A stretch of DNA of 60,000 nt from the NCBI GenBank assembly GCA_963170055.1, contig CAUJGJ010000397.1:11161801-11221800 (forward strand), written 5' to 3'. The stretch's first letter is position 1. The number at the start of each line of letters is the position of its first letter. A model generated the notes under the pieces. That model made no database searches, was not told the DNA's origin, and was given only the letters and a program-made list of their open reading frames with translations. The DNA comes from Halisarca cf. caerulea (lineage: Eukaryota; Porifera; Demospongiae; Chondrillida; Halisarcidae). Below, piece after piece: positions 33,333 to 44,690 of this stretch. The translations under genes were made by a program, and so were the position numbers.

Positions 33333-34685
33333 TCACACCTCATCCTGTCTGTCAGTATAAGGGGGATAATCCTCTGGACCAGCCGCAGGGAAAGTGTGGA
33401 AGTCATCCATGGTAGGCGGTACTGGTGCCTGTGTGAATGCTGGTGGTGGTGGGTTCCCGGACAGCTGGGCTGGCACATACTGTGGTATGGGATGGAAATT
33501 TGGGGCAACTGAGCCTGTATACGAATACCGAACTGGTAAATGGATAAGCAGTAGTGGAGTGGATGGATGTAAACGCATCTTTCATTAATGAAAGGAACAA
33601 CTTGTCCCTCTTGTCATCCCTCTTTCTTTGCTCCTCCTCCATTCTCATTCACTGTTCTTCCAGTTTGATCAGCTCATGCTTGGTCTCCTCTTGACTAATC
33701 AAAAACTGGTTGAACATAGCTTGGGTAGACCTCTCTACCCTGTCCATCTGGGTTGTTCGCTTCTTCTTTGCAGCAGGTTGGTTGCCAGATGGACCAGATC
33801 TGGCATGTCCAGTGAATGTAGTTGTATGTGTAGGTACAGTTGAGGGTGTACTTGTTGGCAAAGGTGCAAGTGAGAGTGTGGTTAGTGTAGGTGTAGGTGC
33901 AGATGAGGGTGGAGGCAAAGATATAGGTGAAGGTGGTGGTGGTGTGGGAGGTGTAGGTACAGGAGATGACATGTCTGGTGTAGGTACAGGTGTAGGCAAG
34001 GGTGTAGGTACAAATGTGGGTACAGGTGTGGGCACAGGAGAAGACATCTCTGGTGTAGGTACAGGTGTAGGTACAGGTGTGGGTAAAGGTGTAGGTACAG
34101 GTGTAAGTGCAGTTGTAGATATAGGGGAAGACATATCTGGTGTGTGTGCAGGTGTAGGAACAGGTATATATACAGGTGTATGTACAGGTGTAGATATAGG
34201 TGTAGGCACATGCTGTGATGATGAATCTATTTCAGAAGATTCCAGGAGAGCAGGAGGATTCACTGCAGCTCTCCCACCAATCATCCTGTGGATTTTGACG
34301 TACCATTTAAAATAAATGTCAACTTTGTCCAGATCATTGTCAGAATCCACACCAACACCGCTTGCTCGTAGACGATCTGTCTGTTCCTTGTATTGTATTT
34401 CTTCTTGAGCACCTTCAGTTTCTCCCTGCATTGCTGGTAGGTACGCGCGTATCCCTTCACTTCCAGTGCTGCTGCGATGCTCCTAAAAACCACCACCCTC
34501 CTTGTTGAATCCTTCAGCTGCCTCTGAATCACCAAATCCCCCCAAATCTCCAGCAAAGCCTTTATCTTGTTGTCAGCCCACGTTCTTCCACATTCCGCCA
34601 TCTTTAACTTACTTCTCACGTTGCCTGAAGGAGGTCGAACCCTAATAAAAAGAGAAGTTCGACCCGGGTTCGACCCACTTTCCAA
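33333..34685 (-). pseudogene. Myb/SANT-like DNA-binding protein with PTPV repeats, broken
   Basis: The N-terminal part (34600-34400) is a Myb/SANT-like (trihelix) domain: RTWADNKIKALLEIWGDLVI, QLKDSTRR, SIAAALEVKGYARTYQQCRE, KLKVLKKKY. A frame change near 34395 leads into DKVDIYFKWYVKIHRMIGG and NPPALLESSEIDS, then a long low-complexity region of PTPVPTP-type repeats (about 33930-34210, from a 6/12 bp DNA minisatellite), a basic patch AAKKKRTTQMDRV and a coiled-coil-like tail ending at 33649. Further frames to 33333 (proline-rich) are shifted relative to it. The architecture matches the intact gene at 42715-43704. In PIF/Harbinger transposons such Myb-like proteins act as DNA-binding partners of the transposase; here no DDE gene is present. 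Confidence 0.75.
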
Positions 34686-34780
34686 TTATCATGTGAAAGA
34701 GCTAAGTCGCTAAAATGCGGGTTCGACCCAGGTTGAACCCGCATTTTGGTGGTCATGTGAAAGTGGTAATTATCATATGC
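34610..34780. repeat. GGGTTCGACCC subterminal repeats
   Basis: Three or four words of the type GGTTCGACCC or GGTTGAACCC lie in palindromic arrangement, with TCATGTGAAAG twice. The layout resembles the GGGCCAG-rich ends of the Harbinger-like elements and may be the terminus of the element carrying the SANT pseudogene. Confidence 0.5.
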
Positions 34781-34997
34781 AGTTATTATTATACAGTGTA
34801 GTGTAGCTTACATATTCTTTCACAGTTTCCATTTCTAGCAGTTGTTTTATTGAGTCCAGTAGGGGAATATGATAAAATTTATCCACTTCTTCAGTCATCC
34901 TGCTACCTTTTTGCACCATTCACCATCCCAAAATCCTCTCCTGGGGGGCTTATAGGTGTTAAAAGCCGTATAGTATAAAGTTTATGGAAAGGTCTAA

Positions 34998-37326
34998 CCC
35001 TTAAACGTTTACTCGAATGGCGCAAGCAAATAAACCGTAAAAGTTCCATTTTTTGTTTCCGATTTTTTTGTAGGCTTTATCATAAATCCGTTCTATTGGG
35101 TGATCAGAAAGTTTTGTTACAGATTCATAGCAATACGTTCAAGTATACAAAGCACAACACAGATTGACAGATTTCTATTTTACAAGAAATTACGGTAAAA
35201 CATTACGATACTATACGGATAGATAATAGTTATACGAAGTTTCGTTGCGTATACGGCTACTGCTGCCTTGTGTGGTACACGCCAAAACATGGGGAAGGAC
35301 AGAGATGGATCAGTTCCTGACTTGCTTTTGTTTAGTGCTGCCAATTCAGCACTCTTGTTGTTTGGAGTCCTTCGCCAGGAAGTGATGGCCACAGAATCGT
35401 GCAAATGGAGGTCCGTCTACTGATGGACGGCCTTTCTTCTTCCTCGAGGTGTGCTGGGACATCAACTTCTTGGCAAGATCCAGGACGTACTCCTTCAATG
35501 GCATCTTGAAGCAGTCTGGAGATTCCCAGCTCAAGATGTGGGAGTTGATGACGGCGACGTCCACAAGGAAGTAGAAAAGGCGCATCCACCAGCGTCTCGA
35601 CTTTCTGCTACAGCTGTAGAGTTTCCTCCGCAAATCTGCTAAGTCAACCCCTCCCATGTGCTGATTGTACAGCTTGACTGATTGAAGACAGGAGACTTCC
35701 GTTCGGGTACCGTTCTTTTCCTTTCTTGTAACTGTTATGGATATTCCTGGCTTAGCAGTGGTGTTTATGAAAGAAACTGTCCTGTTGTCTTTCCATAGGA
35801 TGCACTCAACCGTCCCATTCACCACCGAACAGATGCTATCCCCTCTCTTCATTGACTTATTGAAGGATTTTTTGTCCTTTAAAGAATCCGGCCACTTTGT
35901 ACGGTTTGTCCGAGTTGTTGCCACACAGTAGAGGTCATCCTGGAGCAAGTCCTGTGCAAGGTCAACTGAGGAGAAGAAGTTGCCGAAGTACAGATTGTAA
36001 GCTTTCTTCCTCAGTGCTGTAGAAAGACACTTGACAACACCTGCTCTAAGACCCTCTGATGCTCCCTCTGTTGCACCGGTGTAGACATCAAATGCTTGCA
36101 AGTACCTGTTCTTTGACACAGCAAGGCACCACACCTTGAAGCCCCGCTTGACTGCTTTCTGGGGCATGTACTGTTTGTAGCTGCTTTGGCCTTTGAAGAG
36201 TACCATGCCCTCATTAATGGAGACTTCGCAGTGTGGTACATATAATCTACTGGAATTGTTCTTGAAATCAAGCAGGGGACGAATCTTGAAAAGCCGGTCA
36301 TAGCCCGGTTCTCCAGGCCACTTCGCAAGACTGTTGTCATTGAGGTGAAGGGTGCAAAGGAGAGCTTTGAACTGTCGAATAGGCATGCACTGGGATAAGG
36401 CATGTACAGCCATCTGTGGATTGGAGGACCAATAGTCTGCAGCAGCTGGTAGTTAAAGTATACCCATGCAAAGCACCATCCCAAGGAAGAGCATGATCTC
36501 GTTTGCTGTTGTAGGATACCAGCGGTATCCTTCAGGAGGTGTGTTTGCTGGGCATACATGTTGGTCTGCTCTGCTATGTATTCACATGTGTCCTCTCCAA
36601 ACACCTGCAGGAATACATCCAGGGAGGTTGCATCCCTGCCCAGTGGTCGAGTGGGGCCTGGGATCTCTGCAAAGAGCTTCTGGTGAAATGGCCTACAATC
36701 ATCAGAAGTGGCAGTGCCAATGGTTCCAGCAAATGCAGTGGAAGAGGGAGACGGATTATTCAATGGCAAACTACTGGGAGTTGGAACAGGTTGGCTTTGT
36801 TCTTCTGTCACCTCTACCTCTGCCTCACTGTTGTTATCTCCAACCATTCCAGATTCTGCTTGATGAAGAGCATCCAAAATAACCTCTTCTTCAAGATCTC
36901 CCTCCTCTCCTCCACAGTCCTCATCTTCAGAGTCCAGCCAGCCTTCCATCTCCTCAAGGACAGCCTCTAAGGGAACTTTGATTGTAAAATTGCTAGTCTG
37001 TTGGTGTATTTGACAAATAAAATGTACCTTTGTTTATAATAATATCCCCACATTGTACCCTTACAAAAGTTTACCACGAACAAGTATACAACGGTTGCGG
37101 ACTTACCGTTTTAGTAGCCATATCGTACGAGAGAGTAAAAAGGACGACGGTACAGCTAAGTGAAGCACTTTATAGTAGTACAGCGAACGTTGAACAAGAC
37201 AAAAGCATTCCAAAGTGAACTAGTCTGCTCAAAACAGCCGGCGAAATGCGGTCAAGTTGCGCACCACTCAAGTGGCATGTGAATGTTTACGCAAATTTTC
37301 GAAATGGGAATTGAAACGATTAAGGG
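34998..37326 (-). mobile_element. piggyBac transposon, both termini
   Basis: CCCTTAAACGTTT at the left faces CCCTTAATCGTTT (inverse) at the right. The right side is bordered by TTAA (37327-37330); the left side reads CTAA (34994-34997), one base from TTAA. Length 2,329 bp, containing one transposase gene on the minus strand. Confidence 0.8.
35346..36949 (-). pseudogene. piggyBac transposase, frameshifted and lacking two catalytic Asp
   Basis: The N-terminal acidic region (GWLDSEDEDCGGEEGD) is typical. After FGEDTCEYIAEQTNMYAQQ a frame change near 36415-36480 leads into the DDE_Tnp_1_7 domain: RQFKALLCTLHLND, YDRLFKIRPLLD, CEVSINEGMVLFKG, YMPQKAVKRGFKVW, NLYFGNFFSSVDLAQ, YNQHMGGVDLADLRRKLYS. 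The family has IDE at the first catalytic site; here it is INE (codon 36213-36215). It has DNF at the second; here GNF (35982-35984). Only the later GGVD..D motif is kept. A short cysteine-containing tail near 35400 (ARFCGHH) may be the remnant of the C-terminal Cys-rich finger. Two key residues and the frame are gone, so it cannot act as a standard transposase. Confidence 0.9.
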
Positions 37327-37481
37327 TTAAATTTAGAACTAGTTCTGCACTGACAGTATATCCAAATGTCTCTGTGTAATACTTCTCCTGTAGGTGTTCA
37401 CTGTTCAATTCCTCAAATAGGTTTAATTGAACGTCTTCTACTTTGTCTGGTAGAGCCTGTTTGCCGTCATGATCCATACAT

Positions 37482-38563
37482 GTGTCATCCTCAACCATCT
37501 CCGTTATAGATCTTTATATCCTTCCAATTGCTGCCTGGCAAAGTTCTTCTGTTGCATTGCTGATGTCTTTCAATGCTGATTGTGTCAGCTGGCACTCATT
37601 TGAATGTCCAATCTGTGAGGAAATCATTAAAAAAAGCTCTGGTAAGACATGCGGAGATGACGCTATTTACTGTGAAGGAAATTGTGATGCTGGGATTCAC
37701 TGCCGATGTGCTGGCCTCTCCAAATCCAGCTTTAAAACTTTCATAAAAACAGATGAGCCTTTCCTTTGTCCTAACTGTCGTCTAGCCAGCACTGCACGAA
37801 GTCAAAGCGTCCATCGAGATGCTAAAGAAAGAACTTGCGCTGCTCAAATCTCCTGTGAAAAAAAAGTACCCAACCCCATGAATCAACCACACCATGTCCC
37901 AAACGTACTCCGCAGGCGACCCCTGCGTCAACCAGTCCGCCAGAGTATAGGCCAGAGCCGCACGTACAGAACATCAGAAAAACCAAAAAGTTTAACATAG
38001 TCATCTAAGGTGTCCAAGAACACCAAAAAGGAACAAAACACCACGAGCGCATGGCGAAAGACATATCCAATACCTCCAAAATTCTAAACTCATTGTCCTC
38101 TGACTTATCTGACCAATCAATCTGCGACTGCACTCGCTTGGGCAAATTCAACCAAGAAGGAGATAAACCTTGCCCTATTCTAGTCAACCTCATGAGAGCC
38201 TCTGATGTAACGTCTGTTCTATCCAATAGATCAAAACTATCCATAATGCCCAACATTGCTATCAAATCCTTCATGACCCCTACTGAACGAGTAATTGAAT
38301 CCATCCTCCTACACGAACATAGATCCTTAATCTCCAATGGTACGGATAGGAAATCTATTAGAATCAAAGGCAACTGTATTCTCGTTCACAATCAGCCCTA
38401 CGGTAGAGTGATCGACAACATATTCCAACTTCATCCAGTTAACTCGTATGAGGATGAGGCCATCTTGAACCCATACTGCCTGCCTGAACAAACTCAACCT
38501 CAATCTGTGTTCTCTCCGAATCCATACACCCTTCACCAGTCAAACCCCTCCGACCCAGATTGA
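37482..38563 (+). pseudogene. CR1-like LINE ORF1 with PHD finger (frameshifted)
   Basis: 37482-38000 encodes a PHD-type zinc finger: ECPICEEIIKK, CEGNCDAGIHCRCAGL and FLCPNC, a ligand pattern seen in ORF1 of CR1/L2-group LINEs. After a frame change, 38051-38563 continues ISNTSKILNSLSSDLSDQ, CTRLGKFNQEG and CPILVNLMRASDV, the conserved C-terminal part of such ORF1 proteins. ORF1 proteins bind the LINE RNA. Upstream, 37330-37480 shows no clear promoter. Confidence 0.75.
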
Positions 38564-38599
38564 CAACATATCAAGACCAACAGCTCACATGTGATCTAC

Positions 38600-40535
38600 A
38601 TAGGCCTCTAGAATGCACGTAACATCAAAAACAAATTATCTTATCAGACACTTACATACAGCCAATCTTTTGATGTGCTCTGCATAACTGAATCCTGGCT
38701 ATCAGATGACATTGCTAATCAAGAAATTTTCCCATCCAATTTCAGTATCTATCACAATGACAGAAATAAGCATGGTGGTGGTGTCCTTATTGCCATACGA
38801 TGTCCAATCCCATGCGTTGTTCTACCTTCTCCAAGCAGCACAGAAATCATCACCATTGAAATATCCACCACTCCACCAATCATCATCTGCTACGTTTATC
38901 ATCCCCCATCAGCACACGAACAAGCTCTAAATTGCATCTCAGAATACATACAACAACTACGTATGGACCATTCTACAAAATGCATCATCATCACTGGCGA
39001 CTTCAATCTACCAGGAATAGATTGGACTACCCTTCAACCACCAAACTGATGCAAATCCAATTTCTGTCAAACCTTGTTTTCAGTTGGTCTACAACAACTT
39101 GTAACTCAACCCTTCACACTCATGGCAACATTCTTGATCTCGTGATATGTGATCATGAAGACATGATCAGCTACTTAACAGTCGACAGTACAACATGTAG
39201 CCTAAAATCTGATCACTACCTAATATCTTTTGATGCATATTCTTCAATCCCCACAGCCCAAGGCAAAAAACACTACATTAATGTATATGCCAAAACTGAC
39301 CAGGAAAATTTCAACACACACCTACAATCACTTCAACCTGTAGCCTCGTTTGTCAACTGCAATGACGCCTGGTCTCATGTATCCTCGAAAATTACATCTG
39401 CATGCAAACTATACATTCCTCAAGTCCTAATCAAATCCGTTCCTACATGGTTCACACCATCTATCAACATGACATCAACAAGATCTGCACCTTGAAAACT
39501 TCCATCCGACGAAATTCAACTGATCACAAATTATCTCGACTGTGTATAGCTGAATCTAATCTACAACAAGAAATGACTGTTGCAAAAACTAAATACATCT
39601 CCAACATCATGAATACCCACCACAGAGACTCCAAAGTAATGTACAAGTACCTAAGCATAGTCTCCAGCAGCAACCTTTTACCACAATCAATCACTTACCT
39701 CAATTCTACTTACACGAGCCCTGTCGACAAAGCCCATGTGTTTAATCTCTACTTTAACTCAATTTATACTCCCAGTTCATTCAATCTACCACCTATTGAC
39801 AGCCTGCCAACTCCCTCCAGCCAGCTCAACTCCCTGGATCTCTCATCATCCGAAGTATATGAGGTGCTGTCCAATCTAGATCCACTCAAGACTCCAGGTC
39901 CAGATAACATCAGTTCATTTATTCTTAAGAACTTTGCTCAAACACGTCTGCCTCAACTCACTGATATTTTCAATTTCTCTCTCTCTTCCTCAATTATACC
40001 AGATCAATAGAAAATCCATAAGATGCAACCCATACCAAAACTAAAAGACAAATCAAATGTGGCTCATTTTAGACCTATTTCTCTTCTTTGCTCCATATCC
40101 AAAGTTCTGGAAACCATAATTTACAGTTATGTTATCTCTTTCATTCTTCCCTTGATATCCAAATGTCAATTTGGATTTATGCAGAATCGATCCTGTCTCA
40201 CTCAACTACTCACCTCATATGCAGAGGTCTTTGATGCCATTGACCAAGGGTCATGCACAGATATAGTATTCCTTGACATGAAGAAGGCTTTTCATTCTGT
40301 TTCACACAATGAGCTTCTATTCAAGCTTTGGCAGTATGGAATTTGTGGACCCCTATGGTGCTGGTTCAGGTCATACCTACAACACCGCCTACACTACGTA
40401 GAAATCGATAGTATCTCATCATCGATGCTACCAGTACTCTCAGGTGTCCCTCAAGGGAGTATACTGGGACCACTCCTCTTCATCATTTACATAAACGATC
40501 TACCTCTGAACATTCACTTGTCATCACCTTATCTA
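38600..40535 (+). pseudogene. CR1-like LINE ORF2: APE endonuclease and RT, broken and 3' truncated
   Basis: Endonuclease: NARNIKNKL, LCITESWLSDD, HGGGVLIAIR, ITGDFNLPGIDW (catalytic D/N). Frame changes at about 39050 and 39480 lead to the linker and RT: LKTPGPDNISSFIL, a TAG at 40008-40010 just before the position of a usual Trp, PIPKLKDKSNVAHFRPISLL, CQFGFMQNRSC, DIVFLDMKKAFHSV (first Asp kept) and SGVPQGSILGPLLFIIYIND. Homology ends at about 40535, before the expected ADD box. LINEs usually lose the 5' end, so loss of the 3' half points to a later deletion or insertion. Confidence 0.88.
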
Positions 40536-40926
40536 TCAAGGCTGGCGCAAATAGTCCGGCAGGTCCGGCATTCGCCCGACCACTTTTCAGCCCAAACCCC
40601 TTTTTTAAAAACTGAACCTAAGCCTTCACAAAATTCCAAAGGAATGTTAGTAATATCCTGTATTTGGCTAAACTCACATAGGGTGTATTTGCAATTAACA
40701 ATCACAAATGGCAAGTATCATCTTTGCTGAAAGGAAAATAAAATAAAATAAAATGATAATGACGCTCCGGTAATCTTGAAGAAAGTGCCATATTGAGGAT
40801 CAGATCATGGAATTATCATGTGATTACATTGCGCAATCTTTTATGTGGAGTGGCCTTCACTAGATTAAGATTGTTTCGAGAGGCCTCAGAGTCAGTGGGT
40901 GTCTACTTTCGGTCTCGGCGCTTCAA
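40536..40926. other. Junction and 5' flank of hAT 2
   Basis: No coding similarity. Contains AGGTCCGGCATTCGCCCGAC and AAATA repeats; may hold the left end of the hAT, but no TIR pair was found. Confidence 0.35.
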
Positions 40927-42740
40927 ATGGCATTGCCTCCATCTCCCCATCAACCAAAGGGGTTGCGATTCCCATCGCGATCGTTTGGGAAGAAATCGAT
41001 CAAGGAGCATTCTTTTCGAGCTTACTGGTTCGATAGCTGGACATGGCTACATTACAACGAGACGAAAGACAACGTGCTTTGCCACATCTGTGCTACAGCT
41101 TTTCAGAAAGGGAAACTAAAAGATTCAGCTGCCGATGCTTTCGTTTCTAAAGGTTTTACGAACTGGAAGGACGCCACAGTTACACTCAAAAAACACCAGC
41201 AGACGAAATGCCACAAGGATGCAGTGGACACCATTATCACTATCCCCTCGACAACAAAAGACGTTGGAGAGCTTCTGTATAAAGAGCACGCGAAGGAGAA
41301 AGAGATTAACAGACGGATGTTCATTAAAATTGTTACCTCCATCAAGTTCTTGGCCAAACAGGGAATTAGTTTGCATGGAGATGGAGATAAGGAATATGGC
41401 AACTTCATTCAGCTGTTGAGGCTGAGAGCTGATGATGACCCCGACCTTGCTGCATGGCTTCAGAGGAAACAGAATAAGTACACATCACATGAAATTCGAA
41501 ATGAAATTTTGAAAACCATGGCCCTCTCAATCTTGAGGAACATTGCAAGTTGTCTTCAACAGTCACCGTTCCTCACTTTGATGATGGATGAGACAACTGA
41601 TGTGTCAAATACTGAACAAGTTGTTATTGTTTTTCGGTGGGTGTCAGACTTGCTTCAAGTACACGAAGAGTTCATTGGAGTGTATCAAGTCAGCTCAATC
41701 AAAGCTGAAGTTCTCGCGAGCACTCCCATGGATTGCCTACAAAGACTGAACATTTCGGTCACAAAACTTCGTGGTCAGTGTTATGATGGGGCTTCTACCA
41801 TGAGTGGGGCTAAATCTGGTGTTGCACAAAGGATTCAGGATGCAGAACCGAGGGCTGCTTTCACCCACTGCTACGGACATGCCATCCGTTTGGCTGTCTG
41901 CGATGTTCTAAAGCATTCAAGGCCCATCAAGTATGCCCTAGAGATCACCCATGAAATCACTAAAAAAAGTTAATCAAGTACTCTCCCCGCTGTGAGGGTA
42001 TTTTCAAGCAAGTGAAAGAATCCACCTTTACTGCTTCCAGTAACGGTATCCGCGTCCTTTGTCCAACCTGATGGACAGTACGAGCAGATGCTTTAGAAAG
42101 CATAATTTCCAATTATTCCGCTCTACTTGTCACTTGGGAGGAGGCAGTTGAAGAAGTGAAGGATACAGAAACAAAGGCAAGAATCATTGGAGTGGCCACT
42201 CAGATGAAGTCATTCAAATTTTTTTTGGTGCTGTCCTTGGAGAAAGGATCTTGCGACATAGTGACAACCTGAGCCAAACCTTGCAGTCAGTAAGTATGTC
42301 TGCTGCTGAGGGGCAACAAGTTACATCCATGGTTATTGAAACTTTGGAAACAATGCGATCAGACGAGTTTTGTTCATTGTTCTGGAAGAAATCAGAGACA
42401 TGGCTACACCACTTGAAGTCGAAGATCCCATTCTTCCAAGGAAGAGAAAGACACCAAAGCGCCTGAATGAGGCAGGCAACCTGGGTACAGAGTATTTCCA
42501 TAGTTCCCCAATTGGACTTTATCGGCAGCTGTATTTTGAGGCACTTGACTCTGCTATTTCTTGCATTACAGACCGCATGGATCAGCCAGGGTACAAAATT
42601 CACTCCCCATTGGAGCAGCTTTTAGTGAGATCTTGCACTAGTGAGGATTTTGAGGATGTATTCCAAACAGTGTGTGCATTTTACAAGGATGACTTCCACC
42701 CAGCTGATTTACGTTCACAGCTTTCCACATTTGGTTGTCG
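40927..42740 (+). pseudogene. hAT transposase 2 (TTF zinc finger, DUF4371), broken
   Basis: 40927-41973 is a long open part. A TTF-type zinc finger (VLCHICATAFQKG, GFTNWKDATVTLKKHQ, KCHKD) is followed by GISLHGDGD and the DUF4371/hAT core: SPFLTLMMDETTDVSNTEQ (catalytic Asp), LRGQCYDGASTMSG, and HCYGHAIRLAVCD. After a frame change at about 41972 it continues with LIKYSPRCEGIFKQVKEST, a TGA within CPT-WTVRA, and TWEEAVEEVKD. Later frames hold SMSAAEGQQVTSMVIETLE, YFHSSPIGLYRQLYFEALD and DFEDVFQTVCAFY. The C-terminal dimerisation block seen in the hAT at 9641-11443 is absent; homology ends near 42740 at the Harbinger-linked segment. Confidence 0.88.
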
Positions 42741-43704
42741 AATGAGCATAATTATATGGTACATGTGGTAGTGAACCTGAGTAAAAGGAACTGGAGTATC
42801 CTGCTGGAGTCCCTGATATAGCTGGCATAAAAGGGCTGGGATAAAAAGGTCCTTGGCTACCACCTGCATATCCAGGATTATGTGCTATCGGCTGCTGAAT
42901 AGAGGACAAAATTTTTTCATCCATTTCCAACCGTTTCTTTTCAATATCGAGAAATTTACTGTCACTGTCTCTTTGCACAGTGGCAATTTTGTCAATTATT
43001 TTGTCCATGGGATCAACCCGCTTGGCCTTCCTTGGACTTTTCCTTTGTGGGCGTTTTCGTCCTGATGTAGGGGTTGTGGAAGTAGTGGGGATCACAGTGG
43101 CTGAAGCAGTAGTGGGGATCACAGTGGCTGAAGCAGTAGTGGGGATCACAGTGCCTGAGGCAGTAGTGGGGATCACAGTGGCTAAGGTAGTAGTGGGGAT
43201 CACAGTGGCTGAGGTAGTAGTGGGGATCACAGTGGCGGAGGCAGTAGTGGGGATCACAGTGCCTGATTCAGTAGTGGGGATCACAGTGGCTGAAGCAATA
43301 GTGGGGGTTGCAGTGGCTGAGGCAGTAGTGGGGGTCACAGAGGGTGAAGGAATAGTCTTCCCTGTATCCATAGACGAAACTATGGTTTCAAGTACCACTG
43401 GTGGATTCACAGCATGTCTGCAGCCAAGTATTTCATCCATAGCATCATAAAAAATCCAGTCATCTCGACTGTTTCCAGAAATGTTGTGGTCATCCTTCAG
43501 GTTTTTGTATTTCGATCTCAATTTTTTTATTTTTTCCCTGCATTGAGTAGCTGTTTTGGCAGCACCCGTCTGACTGAGCTCCCTGGCAATCTTTTCGAAA
43601 ACATCGGATTTACGCCTTCCAATTTTAAGCTGTCTCTGGATTTCTTCATCGCCCCCAATACCAATAAGACTGAAAACATCACATTCAGACCAAGATCCTG
43701 CCAT
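42715..43704 (-). CDS. Intact Myb/SANT-like protein with ATVIPTT repeats
   Basis: 329 residues, no internal stop. Residues 1-70 form a Myb/SANT-like (trihelix) domain: GSWSECDVFSLIGIGGDEEI, QRQLKIGRRKSDVFEKIARE, TATQCREKIKKLRSKYKNLK. Then DDWIFYDAMDEILG and a proline-valine linker. Roughly residues 120-215 are imperfect decapeptides of the type ATVIPTTASA. A basic patch RKRPQRKSPRKAKRVD (likely nuclear localisation) and a charged helix (DSDSKFLDIEKKRLEMDEKI) follow. The proline/tyrosine-rich C-terminus may run past the true element edge into flanking sequence. The gene lies about 580 bp from a Harbinger-type terminus at 44287, so it is best read as the Myb-like accessory gene of a Harbinger element whose DDE gene is missing. 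It shares domain order with the pseudogene at 33333-34685. Host use cannot be excluded. Confidence 0.7.
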   Translation of the reverse strand: MAGSWSECDVFSLIGIGGDEEIQRQLKIGRRKSDVFEKIARELSQTGAAKTATQCREKIKKLRSKYKNLKDDHNISGNSRDDWIFYDAMDEILGCRHAVNPPVVLETIVSSMDTGKTIPSPSVTPTTASATATPTIASATVIPTTESGTVIPTTASATVIPTTTSATVIPTTTLATVIPTTASGTVIPTTASATVIPTTASATVIPTTSTTPTSGRKRPQRKSPRKAKRVDPMDKIIDKIATVQRDSDSKFLDIEKKRLEMDEKILSSIQQPIAHNPGYAGGSQGPFYPSPFMPAISGTPAGYSSSFYSGSLPHVPYNYAHSTTKCGKL

Positions 43705-44287
43705 TGTGCACTAGTAACCACTGTAGCTGTATTTGGACTATTTGGCCCACCAGTCACTGTACTTACTACTACTATTAGCTGAGCTATTTTAAGAACACAT
43801 TGGGAATAGTATTCATCATATCTAGAAGGTCAGGCTATGATGGGTATCAATTTGAAATCATTCTCTGAGATCTTACAAGATCAAGGAAGCTATTCTATTG
43901 TGAAGTCAAGTTGAAGCCACACCCTGAGACTCAATCAGGCTGGTATTACATTTGCACCTGACTGATAAACAAGAATTGAGGATATTTTGGGCACATATTT
44001 CTAGACCAATAATTCAATCTATTGTGAATGACAACTCATTGAAGCTACACAGAGAATGTGAAAGCACATTTACACATAAACCATGTATCTAGGCTGTTTT
44101 GTACTTTTTTTGCTCAATTCAAGAGTAGCCATTTTCTCAGCAAAAGGTGTTATCATAACTGGCCCAACCAAAGGCCCTGAGCTGGCCCAGGCTGTGGTTG
44201 CCCTATGTAAACAGAAATGACCATGAATCTCATTAAAATGATATACTGGGCTGACCCAGGTCAACCTGGGCCAGTGTAAATGGGGTA
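42745..44287 (-). mobile_element. Harbinger-like element, one end, with SANT gene
   Basis: The right end reads GGCCAGTGTAAATGGGGTA at 44287 and is followed by TTA (44288-44290), a valid TWA target. The last 130 bp has several GGCCCA/TGGGCC words, as in the MITE at 24879-25619. The left end is missing at the junction with hAT 2. Confidence 0.65.
43070..43345. repeat. 30 bp minisatellite inside the SANT gene
   Basis: About nine copies of a 30 bp unit built on GTGGGGATCACAGTGGCTGA encode the decapeptide repeats in the SANT protein. The period is a multiple of three, so changes in copy number keep the frame. Confidence 0.9.
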
Positions 44288-44291
44288 TTAG

Positions 44292-44362
44292 ACTCCAATG
44301 CTTTGCAAGTGATTCGAGTGCGTGGGGCAGCAGCCCCACTAGTTTTTAACTCAAATTACTTG
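44292..44362 (-). repeat. Family 1 end A fragment (E8)
   Basis: Inverse end A hairpin with the adjacent CTCCAATGCTTTG, lying immediately after the Harbinger TTA. The rest of the element is absent. Confidence 0.8.
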
Positions 44363-44416
44363 TTTTCTACTTTACAGATCCTCTTTATGATGATGAAATT
44401 AGAATCAAAGAGGAAA

Positions 44417-44690
44417 CAAGTGATTCAAGATATATACTCGTGGGGGCTGCCGCCCCACGCACTCGAATCACTTGCAAAGCATTGGAGTGTAAGTGCACAG
44501 CTGAACATTCATTGAACATACTGTTTATTGTAACTGGACGATTGTTTTGAAAACAATTGCCATATTTGGCAATTGTTTTCAAAACAATTCCTCTAACTCA
44601 TTCCTGTATAAATTCATACTTCTCTATTACTGTTATACAAATTCTCTATTATAAGACTTTTCTTCAGATCCATAATATATATTGTATTAT
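44417..44690 (+). mobile_element. Hairpin-ended element E9 (family 1), end B missing
   Basis: End A (with ATATAT in the loop side), subterminal block and the ATTGTTTTGAAAACAAT palindrome, ending in a short AT run at about 44690. No CGGACGAGCG block or end B follows. Confidence 0.85.

Noticed and set aside
33710..34315. Gly-Val-rich plus-strand frame of 201 codons
   Set aside because: Antisense shadow of the PTPV repeats in the SANT pseudogene.
42980..43450. Val-Gly-Ile-rich plus-strand frame of 156 codons
   Set aside because: Antisense shadow of the 30 bp minisatellite in the SANT gene.
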